In this document: piece by piece, positions 1 through 6,529 of the stretch | Layout: each line of letters starts with the position of its first letter | Numbering within the stretch: position 1 is the stretch's first letter | NCBI GenBank assembly: GCA_963813975.1 | Contig: CAWFAP010000007.1 | Coordinates: 930,001 to 994,000, forward strand | Direction: 5' to 3' | From: RYN-230 sp963813975 | GTDB taxonomy: Bacteria > Actinomycetota > Actinomycetes > Streptosporangiales > Streptosporangiaceae | Length of the DNA stretch: 64,000 nucleotides | Position numbers and translations under genes: made by a program | The notes under the pieces: model-generated | Seen by the model: only the letters and a program-made list of their open reading frames with translations | Told to the model about the DNA's origin: nothing | Database searches by the model: none

Positions 1-231
1 GTCGAACGCGCTGACGCTGACCGGATCGCCGTTCAGGACGATCTCCCGGACGGCGGGGGCGGTCAGCTCGATGAAGGTGCCCGCACCCGGGGTGGCGCAC
101 TGGAACCGGACGGTGCTGGCCGACAGGAAGGTGTCGTCGTCCCCGGTGAGATCCAGTTCCACCTGGTAGGAGCGGATATCGAGGAGCTGCCGCCGGTCAC
201 GCGCTTCCTCGCGGGTGAGATTGTTCGCCAC
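1..231 (-). CDS. pepN: aminopeptidase N (PepN), N-terminal part only
   Basis: The gene runs off the left edge, so only about the first 77 residues are present. The reading frame starts at GTG (229-231) and gives a protein beginning VANNLTREEARDRRQLLDIR, which matches the start of actinobacterial M1-family zinc aminopeptidases (ANLTR-EAR-R..L-D-RSY). A GGAAAGG ribosome site lies about 10 bases upstream. The catalytic HExxH region would lie outside the window. It is divergent from the DsbA-like gene; pepN next to that gene and rpiB is also the order in Mycobacterium tuberculosis (Rv2467-Rv2466c-Rv2465c), which supports the call. Confidence 0.85.
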   Translation of the reverse strand, partial: MANNLTREEARDRRQLLDIRSYQVELDLTGDDDTFLSASTVRFQCATPGAGTFIELTAPAVREIVLNGDPVSVSAFD

Positions 232-469
232 GTGTCTGGCACCTTTCCATGTCCACGGTGTGGGATGTCCACGTATCCCGCCGTCCGCAGTTCATCCGGG
301 GCGGCCGCTCCGGCATTTTCCCATGCCCGGTGGCGGAATGCGGTCGGGTGTGTGCCGGTTGCAGGCTAAGTGAGGAGCGGCCGGCGCGGCGACGTCCGGC
401 CCGTGGTCCCCAGAAGCCTGATCAACTGGCCAGCACATGCCTGGCCCCGCCCCCACGAGAAGGAGCCTC

Positions 470-1087
470 ATGGCCGAGCAGGAGCCTACCCCGGTCGATT
501 TCTGGTTTGACCCGCTGTGCCCGTGGGCCTGGATCGCGTCCCGCTGGATGCTCGAGGTCGAGCAGGTCCGGCCGGTTCAGGTGCACTGGCACGTGATGAG
601 CCTGGCGGTGCTGAACGAGGACAAGGATGACCTGCCCGAGCGGTACCAGGAGCTGATGAAGCAGGCGTGGGGCCCGGTGCGGGTCGCGATCGCCGCCGAG
701 CAGAAGTTCGGTTCTGAGGTCCTTCTCCCGCTCTACACCGCGCTCGGCAACCGCTTCCACCACGAGAAGGCCCCCAAGGACCGGCCCACCATCGAGGCCG
801 CGCTCCGCGAGGCCGGGCTGCCGGCCGAACTGGCCGACGCGATGGACTCCACCGAGTACGACGAGGCGGTCCGGGCCTCCCATGCGGAGGGCATCGACCG
901 GGTGGGTTACGAGGTGGGCACGCCCGTGATCTCGGTCAACGGCACGTCGATCTTCGGCCCGGTGGTGTCCCCGATCCCGCGCGGCGAGGCGGCCGCGAAG
1001 CTCTGGGACGGCGTGATGCTGGTGACCCAGACCGACGGGTTCTTCGAGCTCAAGCGCAGCCGGACCCGCGACCCGATCTTCGACTAG
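470..1087 (+). CDS. DsbA-family mycothiol-dependent oxidoreductase (Rv2466c-like)
   Basis: A 205-residue thioredoxin-fold protein of the DsbA/FrnE type. It follows M. tuberculosis Rv2466c, a mycothiol-dependent nitroreductase, over its whole length: FWFDPLCPW near the N-terminus, HVMSLA.LNE, AWGPVRVAIAAEQ, the cis-Pro loop VGTPVISVNG and the end FFELKR.RT. The active site reads C17-P-W-A20, so the second cysteine of the CPWC motif of Rv2466c is alanine here, which points to a monothiol mechanism (inference). The ATG at 470 was chosen because GAGAAGGAG (457-465) sits 4 bases upstream; an in-frame ATG at 437 has no such site. It is followed by rpiB. Confidence 0.88.
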   Translation: MAEQEPTPVDFWFDPLCPWAWIASRWMLEVEQVRPVQVHWHVMSLAVLNEDKDDLPERYQELMKQAWGPVRVAIAAEQKFGSEVLLPLYTALGNRFHHEKAPKDRPTIEAALREAGLPAELADAMDSTEYDEAVRASHAEGIDRVGYEVGTPVISVNGTSIFGPVVSPIPRGEAAAKLWDGVMLVTQTDGFFELKRSRTRDPIFD

Positions 1088-1228
1088 CAGCGGCCTGGGC
1101 CTGCCCGCACCGGCCTTCCCGGCCCGGGCGGGCGGGCCCGCGCCGCCCGGCCCGGCCATGCGGTCCGCCGGGACTTCTCCCCGGACCTGATCCGCCGCCG
1201 CGCCGGGGCGTTCTGACAGACTGGCTCC

Positions 1229-1705
1229 GTGCGCGTCTACTTGGGATCTGACCACGCCGGATTCGAGCTCAAGGCGGCCCTGATCAAGTGGCTGGGCGAA
1301 ACCGGCCATCAGGCTGTCGACTGCGGTCCGGCCAGCTACAACCCGCAGGATGACTATCCCGTCTACGTGATGCGCGCGGCCAGCGCGGTCGCCGCGGACC
1401 CAGACAGCCTGGGCATCGTGATCGGCGGGTCGGGCAACGGTGAGCAGATCGCGGCCAACAAGGTCAGCGGGATCCGTGCCGCTATCGCCTGGACCCAGGA
1501 GACCGCGCGGCTGGCCCGGCTCCACAACGACGCCAACATCCTGAGCCTCGGGGCCCGCATGTACCCCGTCCCGGACGCGGTCAGCTTCGCCCAGGTCTTC
1601 GTCGAGACGGCCTTCTCCGGCGAAACCCGGCACGCCCGCCGCCTGCAGATGATCGCCGAGTACGAGAAAACCGGCGAACTGCCCCCCAAGCCAGCCGACG
1701 GCTAG
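1229..1705 (+). CDS. rpiB: ribose-5-phosphate isomerase B
   Basis: This 158-residue cytosolic enzyme interconverts ribose 5-phosphate and ribulose 5-phosphate in the non-oxidative pentose phosphate pathway. Visible family signatures are GSDHAG at the N-terminus (D8, H9), DDYP, and GGSGNGEQIAANKV, whose Glu (E72) is the catalytic base position in the mycobacterial type of RpiB that lacks the catalytic Cys. Length is usual for the family. The start is GTG at 1229; no clear Shine-Dalgarno is seen, so translation may be leaderless. Gene order with the Rv2466c-like gene and pepN is conserved with mycobacteria. Confidence 0.95.
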   Translation: MRVYLGSDHAGFELKAALIKWLGETGHQAVDCGPASYNPQDDYPVYVMRAASAVAADPDSLGIVIGGSGNGEQIAANKVSGIRAAIAWTQETARLARLHNDANILSLGARMYPVPDAVSFAQVFVETAFSGETRHARRLQMIAEYEKTGELPPKPADG

Positions 1706-1821
1706 CCCAGCGGCAGCCACGCGGGGTGGAGCCGCCGGCCCGGATTTTTGCGCGGGATTGAGCCGGGCTCGCGGGACTGAATCATGGCTGGGCTGGAAAG
1801 GGTGGTCGGAGGAGGTTTTCC

Positions 1822-2259
1822 ATGCCCGGGATGAAGATCACGGTTGATTCGGCCATGCGGGCCCGGGACGTGTCCCGGCCTCGGCCCGAGCACGAGGCGG
1901 CCGCTGAGCAGGCCACGGGCGGCGCGAGCGCGGCCCGGCCCCGGGCTCCGCGGCCTGGGCCGGCACGATCGGCGCCGCAGGTGAGCACCGCTGAAGCGCC
2001 GGCGGCCGGACCGCCAGTGCCGCCTCGGGCGGCAGGGTCCGCGCCGGTGGCGAGTCCTCCAGTGGCAGCGCCGCCCGCCACGTCCGCGGCCGAGGCAGCG
2101 GGGGCGGGTACGGCCCCCGCGCCCGCCGCGCGCGGGGGTCAGGGGAAATCCCCCCGGCCGCCGAAGCCGGCGGGTCAGAGCGGGGACGCGGGGCGGGCCC
2201 GGGCCGGTGGGCGGGGGAAGGGCAAGAGGCACCGGACGCGCAGGCGGGGCGGCCGCTGA
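1822..2259 (+). CDS. hypothetical low-complexity Ala/Pro/Arg-rich protein
   Basis: This 145-residue frame is supported mainly by a strong ribosome site (GGAGGAGG, 1808-1815) six bases before its ATG. The first 30 residues (MPGMKITVDSAMRARDVSRP) are not low complexity and look like a real folded or conserved start. The rest is Ala/Pro-rich and ends in a basic tail (GKGKRHRTRRRGGR), suggesting a disordered, possibly nucleic-acid-binding protein. I recognise no domain. A chance frame in GC-rich DNA remains possible. Confidence 0.5.
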   Translation: MPGMKITVDSAMRARDVSRPRPEHEAAAEQATGGASAARPRAPRPGPARSAPQVSTAEAPAAGPPVPPRAAGSAPVASPPVAAPPATSAAEAAGAGTAPAPAARGGQGKSPRPPKPAGQSGDAGRARAGGRGKGKRHRTRRRGGR

Positions 2260-2290
2260 GAGGCGCGGCCACCTGTGGATAACGGCTCTG

Positions 2291-2409
2291 AAGACCTGCG
2301 GTGGTGGCGGGTCGGCACACCTGCGGGTGGCGGGCCAGCAACCAGCGGGTGGCGGGCTCGCAGAACTTGCGGGGTGGCGGCCGAAGAACCTGCGGGTGGC
2401 GCGTCGGGC
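2291..2409. repeat. imperfect tandem repeat, about 23 bp x 5
   Basis: Five diverged copies of a unit with core CCTGCGGGTGGCGGG begin at about 2291, 2317, 2340, 2362 and 2385, with unit lengths of 22-26 bases. They fill most of the 290-base gap between the low-complexity gene and the end of the convergent acetyltransferase gene. No gene is apparent there; frames across the repeat are repetitive only because of the DNA. Confidence 0.6.
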
Positions 2410-2552
2410 GTCTCGCCGCGGCGCTTATGTTGCCGCGGGAGATGTCTGCCTCGCCACCAGTCCACGGCCGGCCCTCTGCCGGCCGCCAGAGGGTCGCCGC
2501 CTGGCCTGCCACAGCTCAGCGGCAGGCGTGGCCGGAGGCCGTGCCCTGCCCG

Positions 2553-3830
2553 TTAAAAGATCGTGGGGCACCAGGGCGCGGGGTCCCAGGACAGCGCCGC
2601 CGACAGGGCCAAGACCGCCCCGCTGCGTTCCTCCCTAGCCAGCCCGGCCCGGGCCAGCACACCAAGTGACGTGCCGCCCAGGTAGGCCGCGCCCAGCGTC
2701 GCCGCAGGCAGGATGACATCCGGAGCCGCCGAGGTCCGCTCGCACTCGGCCGTGCCCGGCCCGGCCGTGGAGCCGGCTCCCGCCAGGACCGGCCCGGACC
2801 CGCGGACCCTCCACCGCCCCGCGTTCCAGGGGCACATCTCGTCGGTGACCTCGATGACCAAGTCGACCGGGGCCGCGTAGCGCCGCGCGGTCAGGGCCCC
2901 CGGCACGTCGATGATCCTCACCCAGAGCCCGTCGCTGACCCGGGGACGAGCCCGCCGGGGGTCGGCCATCAGATGCAGCAGCGGGTCGTCCACCGGCCGC
3001 AGCCGGGCCGTCACCTCGCTGACCAGGTCTCGGCCGAGCAGGTCCGCCCAGAGCGCCGCGGTAGCGGCGGGGTCGGTGGCGACCAGCTCACGGATGTCGA
3101 GCGCGGAATCGGCGAGGAACGTGTCCTCGTCCCAGCGGCCCCGGCCGGTGTACAGCGCATAGCCGCGGGGGCCCGTGTCGTCCTCGGCGAGCACGGCGCG
3201 CACCGGCGAGGACCCGGGGCGCCCCTCGTCCGGGTCCTCCACGATGTGGTTCCACCACGCCTCGTTCCGGACGAACAATCCCGGCTGGGTGGGCAGCAGC
3301 GTGTCGTACACCTTGGCCAGCTCGGCCAGGGCCGCGGCCGGCTCGGTGATCCGCAGCCGCAGCCCCGGATCGGCGGGAGCCTGCGAGCCGAGCACGCCCT
3401 CGCCGTCCCGGACCGTGAAGCTCGCGTGCCAGGAGGCACGGCCGTAGCCGTAGCGGCCGTAGATCCGGGCATCCGAGGCCCAGAGCACCGCGATCGGCTC
3501 ACCCCGCTCGTGGATGTCGTCGATCTGCCGGCGCATCAGGCTGGAGAGGATGCCGCGCCGCCGATGCGAGGGCATGACCGCGATCCAGGTCACGCCGGCG
3601 GCCGGTGCCAGGGCGCCCGGCACGGTCATCCGGAAGGTCCATATGGCGGCACTGGCCACCGGGGTGGTGCCGTCGAACGCGGCCAGGGTGCGGTCGAGTT
3701 CGATGCGATCCAGCATCTCGGCCCGGTGCTGCTCGGTCGGCGGACTGTCCAGGAACGCGTGCTCGTTCGTGCGGCGGAAGGCGTCGAACTCGTGCTCTCC
3801 AACCGCCCTGATCGGGAAGTGGGCTGCCAT
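2553..3830 (-). CDS. Eis-family GNAT N-acetyltransferase
   Basis: A 425-residue GNAT protein of the Eis (enhanced intracellular survival) type, which transfers acetyl groups from acetyl-CoA to amines including aminoglycosides. The first GNAT domain holds the acetyl-CoA loop in SHRRRGILSSLMRR and the stretch IYGRYGYGRAS, equivalent to the region of Eis that carries the general-acid Tyr. A second GNAT-like region and an SCP2-like C-terminal domain (LVIEVTDEMCPWNAGRW) follow. The chain ends in a hydrophobic residue, as in Eis where the C-terminal carboxylate takes part in catalysis. The frame is open further upstream, but homology begins at MAAHFPIR (ATG 3828-3830). Its natural substrate is unknown. 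Confidence 0.85.
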   Translation of the reverse strand: MAAHFPIRAVGEHEFDAFRRTNEHAFLDSPPTEQHRAEMLDRIELDRTLAAFDGTTPVASAAIWTFRMTVPGALAPAAGVTWIAVMPSHRRRGILSSLMRRQIDDIHERGEPIAVLWASDARIYGRYGYGRASWHASFTVRDGEGVLGSQAPADPGLRLRITEPAAALAELAKVYDTLLPTQPGLFVRNEAWWNHIVEDPDEGRPGSSPVRAVLAEDDTGPRGYALYTGRGRWDEDTFLADSALDIRELVATDPAATAALWADLLGRDLVSEVTARLRPVDDPLLHLMADPRRARPRVSDGLWVRIIDVPGALTARRYAAPVDLVIEVTDEMCPWNAGRWRVRGSGPVLAGAGSTAGPGTAECERTSAAPDVILPAATLGAAYLGGTSLGVLARAGLAREERSGAVLALSAALSWDPAPWCPTIF

Positions 3831-3920
3831 GCACGCATTCCTACCTGCTCCGCCCATGGGTGCGCCAATCAGTTTGGGAGCGTGCCAGAGCACCAGGGGT
3901 GCGGATACAGTTCGCCCATC

Positions 3921-5021
3921 ATGGTTTCCCGGCCACTCGCCCGTTCTGCCCGGCTTGCCCGATCGGTGGCGGCCAGGGTGGCCGGTCAGGTCCGGCGCCA
4001 GTTCATCACCCGCAATCGCCGGATGGCCTTCGTGCTGACCGTCGCCACGGTGGCCATCGGGGTGGCGGCCGTGCACCTGTCGGAGTGGTGGTTCTCGCCG
4101 GGACTGATGATCCTCCCGGTGCTGGCGGGCGGGCTGCTGCTGTGGCCCCGCGCGCTGCGGATCCTCTTCGGCCTGGTCGCCGTCATGCTGCTGTACGACG
4201 TGCTGTACGACCGCGCCGGGGCCGGCATCATCGCGACGGTCGCGGTCACCGCGCTGTTCGCGGACGCGCTGGCCCGGACCCGGTGGAAGCTCGGCGTGCA
4301 GGGGCTGCGCGGGGACCGGATGCTGATCGAGCTGCGGGACCGGATCCGGGCCCAGGCCCGGCTGCCCGAGCTGCCCGCCGGCTGGCAGTCCGCCGCCGTG
4401 CTCCGCCCGGCGGGAGGCTCGTCGTTCGGCGGCGATTTCCTGGTCTCGTCGTGTGACGGGAAGACCCTGGAAGTCGCGCTGGTCGACGTGTCCGGCAAGG
4501 GCGTGGACGCCGGGACCCGGGCGCTGCTGCTCTCCGGGGCCTTCGGCGGCCTGCTCGGGTCGGTGCCCCAGGGAGAATTCCTCAGCGCGTGCAACTCCTA
4601 CCTGCGCCGCGGGCCGGCCGTCGAAGGCTTCGTCACCGCCGCGCACCTGGCCCTGGACCTGGCCACCGGGGAGTACATGCTGGCCTCGGCCGGGCATCCG
4701 CCGCCCGCCCAGTTCGACGCGGGCAGCGGCACCTGGAAGGTGACCCAGGCGCGCGGCATCGTGCTGGGCGTGGTCCCTGATCCGCGGGCCACCCCCGTGC
4801 ACGGCGCCCTGCGGTCCGGGGACGCGCTGATGCTCTACACCGACGGGCTGGTCGAGGCGCCGGGCCTGGACATCGACGCCGGCACGGACCGGCTGCTGGG
4901 CGAGGCCAACCGGCTGGTGGCCTCCGGTTTCCGGAACGCCGCCGCCGAGCTGGTGCGGGTGGTCAAGGCAGGCGGCGTCGGTTCCGACGATTGCGCGCTG
5001 GTGCTGATCTGGCGGACGTGA
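3921..5021 (+). CDS. membrane-anchored PP2C/SpoIIE-family protein phosphatase
   Basis: 366 residues. A basic N-terminus is followed by three or four hydrophobic segments (roughly residues 35-115: MAFVLTVATVAIGVAAV, LMILPVLAGGLLLW, ILFGLVAVMLLY, GIIATVAVTALFADAL). The cytosolic SpoIIE/RsbU-type phosphatase domain carries the metal-binding motifs SSFGGDF, VDVSGKGVDAG, ASAGHPPP, LYTDGLVEA and GSDDCAL. Such proteins dephosphorylate anti-anti-sigma factors. No regulator partner lies alongside. The start is ATG 3921; the region upstream is shared with the divergent Eis-like gene, and a longer open frame exists without homology. Confidence 0.88.
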   Translation: MVSRPLARSARLARSVAARVAGQVRRQFITRNRRMAFVLTVATVAIGVAAVHLSEWWFSPGLMILPVLAGGLLLWPRALRILFGLVAVMLLYDVLYDRAGAGIIATVAVTALFADALARTRWKLGVQGLRGDRMLIELRDRIRAQARLPELPAGWQSAAVLRPAGGSSFGGDFLVSSCDGKTLEVALVDVSGKGVDAGTRALLLSGAFGGLLGSVPQGEFLSACNSYLRRGPAVEGFVTAAHLALDLATGEYMLASAGHPPPAQFDAGSGTWKVTQARGIVLGVVPDPRATPVHGALRSGDALMLYTDGLVEAPGLDIDAGTDRLLGEANRLVASGFRNAAAELVRVVKAGGVGSDDCALVLIWRT

Positions 5022-5057
5022 TCCCGCCGGCCGGGCTGACCGGCTGCGGTCAGACCG

Positions 5058-5708
5058 TTATTGGGCTGGCTCCCCGGCCGGCGCGGGCCGCGGGGCCGCC
5101 GCGGCAGAGGCGTACTGGGGGCGGTTGCGGAGCACGTGGAGGGCGTGCTCGACCAGGGCGATCAGCGCATCCCGGCAGGTAGCGCGCTGCCGGGCGTCGC
5201 ACAGCACCACCGGGACCAGGGGGCCCAGGTCCAGCGCCGACCGGACCGCCTCGGGGCGGAACCGCCGGGCCCCGTCGAAGCAGTTCACGCCCACCACGAA
5301 CGGGATGCCGCGCTGCTCGAAGTAATCGACGGACGGAAAGCAGTCAGCCAGCCGCCGGGTGTCGGCCATGACGATCGCACCCAGGGCGCCGCGGGCCAGC
5401 TCATCCCACATGAACCAGAACCGCTCCTGCCCCGGCGTGCCGAACAGGTAGATGACCAGGTTCTCGCGGATAGTGATCCGGCCGAAGTCCAGGGCCACGG
5501 TGGTGGTGCTCTTCCGCTCCACCCCGTCGAGCCGGTCCACCGCAGCCCCAGGCTCGCTCAGCGGCTCCTCGGTGCGCAGCGGCCGGATCTCGGTCAGCGA
5601 CCCGACCAGCGTGGTCTTGCCCACCCCGAAGCCGCCCGCGATAAGGATCTTGATGGTGACCGGCATCCGCCCCACGCTGGCGACCGGATCAGAGGCGGCG
5701 TAGGCCAT
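5058..5708 (-). CDS. cvnD: conservon GTP-binding protein CvnD
   Basis: 216-residue small GTPase-like protein of the CvnD/MglA-like family, last gene of the conservon. Walker A is GGFGVGKTT (residues 25-33), the switch II region is GTPGQERFWFMWDEL, and the base-specificity region is VNCFDGARRF. Conservon products form a membrane-associated complex resembling eukaryotic G-protein-coupled signalling, with CvnA as sensor. The gene overlaps the end of cvnC by 20 bases, so the two are probably translationally coupled. An internal Met (residue 15, MPVTIKILIAGG) is another plausible start. Confidence 0.92.
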   Translation of the reverse strand: MAYAASDPVASVGRMPVTIKILIAGGFGVGKTTLVGSLTEIRPLRTEEPLSEPGAAVDRLDGVERKSTTTVALDFGRITIRENLVIYLFGTPGQERFWFMWDELARGALGAIVMADTRRLADCFPSVDYFEQRGIPFVVGVNCFDGARRFRPEAVRSALDLGPLVPVVLCDARQRATCRDALIALVEHALHVLRNRPQYASAAAAPRPAPAGEPAQ

Positions 5709-6063
5709 CGACGACCTCCTTCAGGATCTGCACGTCAGGCAGCCGGGCCGGCGGGATGGGGTTATGGATCGCGATAAGGGAGCGTTCTTGCAGGTCACCC
5801 AGGAGGATCCGGACCACTCCCAGGGGCAGGTCGAGGTCAGCCGCGATTTCCGCGACCGACGTCGGCAACCGGCAGAGCCGGAGCACCTCCAGGTGCTCGG
5901 GATCCAGGGACCACGGGTCGAGCTGGACGCCGCGCACCGCCGTGATGATCGCGATCAAGTCGAGGGTCTCGCCGCTGGGCCGGGTCCGGCCGCGGATCAG
6001 CGCGTAGGGCCGTACGACCGGACCGGCCTCTTCGTCGAGCCAGTGATCGTCGGGCGACGGCAT
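5689..6063 (-). CDS. cvnC: conservon DUF742 protein CvnC
   Basis: 124-residue DUF742 protein. A winged-helix-like core is visible in LRLCRLPTSVAEIAADLDLP and GVVRILLGDLQERSLI, with the family's PYALIRGRTRP near the N-terminus. CvnC is a constant conservon partner lying between the roadblock protein CvnB and the GTPase CvnD; its biochemical role is not settled. It follows cvnB by 7 bases and overlaps cvnD. Confidence 0.92.
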   Translation of the reverse strand: MPSPDDHWLDEEAGPVVRPYALIRGRTRPSGETLDLIAIITAVRGVQLDPWSLDPEHLEVLRLCRLPTSVAEIAADLDLPLGVVRILLGDLQERSLIAIHNPIPPARLPDVQILKEVVDGLRRL

Positions 6064-6070
6064 GCCGGAG

Positions 6071-6514
6071 TCAGTCCGTGACCTCCCCGGCCGTGCCCGG
6101 CCGGGGGTTCACCGACAGGTGCTGGCCGACCCGCTTCACCAGGATCGCCATCTCGTAGGCGACCAGGCCCGCGTCCGCGCTGGCCGGGCTCAGCACGGCG
6201 AGGCAGCTACCCTCACCGGCCGACGTCACGAACAGGAACGCCGTGTCCATCTCCACGATGGTCTGCCGCACGTAGCCACCGCCGAAGTGGCGGCCGGCTC
6301 CCCGGGCCAGGCTCTGGAATCCGGACGCCACGGCGGCCAGGTGCTCCGCGTCTTCCCTGGTCAGCGCGCTCGACGCGGCGATGGCCAGCCCGTCACGGGA
6401 CAGGATCACCGCCTTGTTCACGTCGGGTACGCGCACCACCAGGTCGTCAAGCAGCCAGTCCAGGTCGCTCGGTGAACCTGGGCTCGCGCCCTTTTCCTGC
6501 TCTGCCGCGCTCAT
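6071..6514 (-). CDS. cvnB: conservon roadblock/LC7 protein CvnB
   Basis: 147-residue Roadblock/LC7-domain protein (LDWLLDDLVVRVPDVNKAVILSRDGLAIAAS, read across residues 18-50, is the hallmark start of the domain). Roadblock proteins act as GTPase-activating or regulatory partners of MglA/CvnD-type GTPases. It sits 15 bases after cvnA and 7 bases before cvnC in the standard order. Confidence 0.93.
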   Translation of the reverse strand: MSAAEQEKGASPGSPSDLDWLLDDLVVRVPDVNKAVILSRDGLAIAASSALTREDAEHLAAVASGFQSLARGAGRHFGGGYVRQTIVEMDTAFLFVTSAGEGSCLAVLSPASADAGLVAYEMAILVKRVGQHLSVNPRPGTAGEVTD

Positions 6515-6529
6515 CTGCTCCCCTTGCCG

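Noticed and set aside
422..1720. 432-codon minus-strand frame opposite the DsbA-like and rpiB genes
   Set aside because: Composition-driven shadow of two well-supported genes; the sequence has no family features.
2973..3920. N-terminal extension of the membrane phosphatase by 316 codons
   Set aside because: The extension is antisense to the Eis-like gene and has no protein character; the phosphatase begins at 3921.
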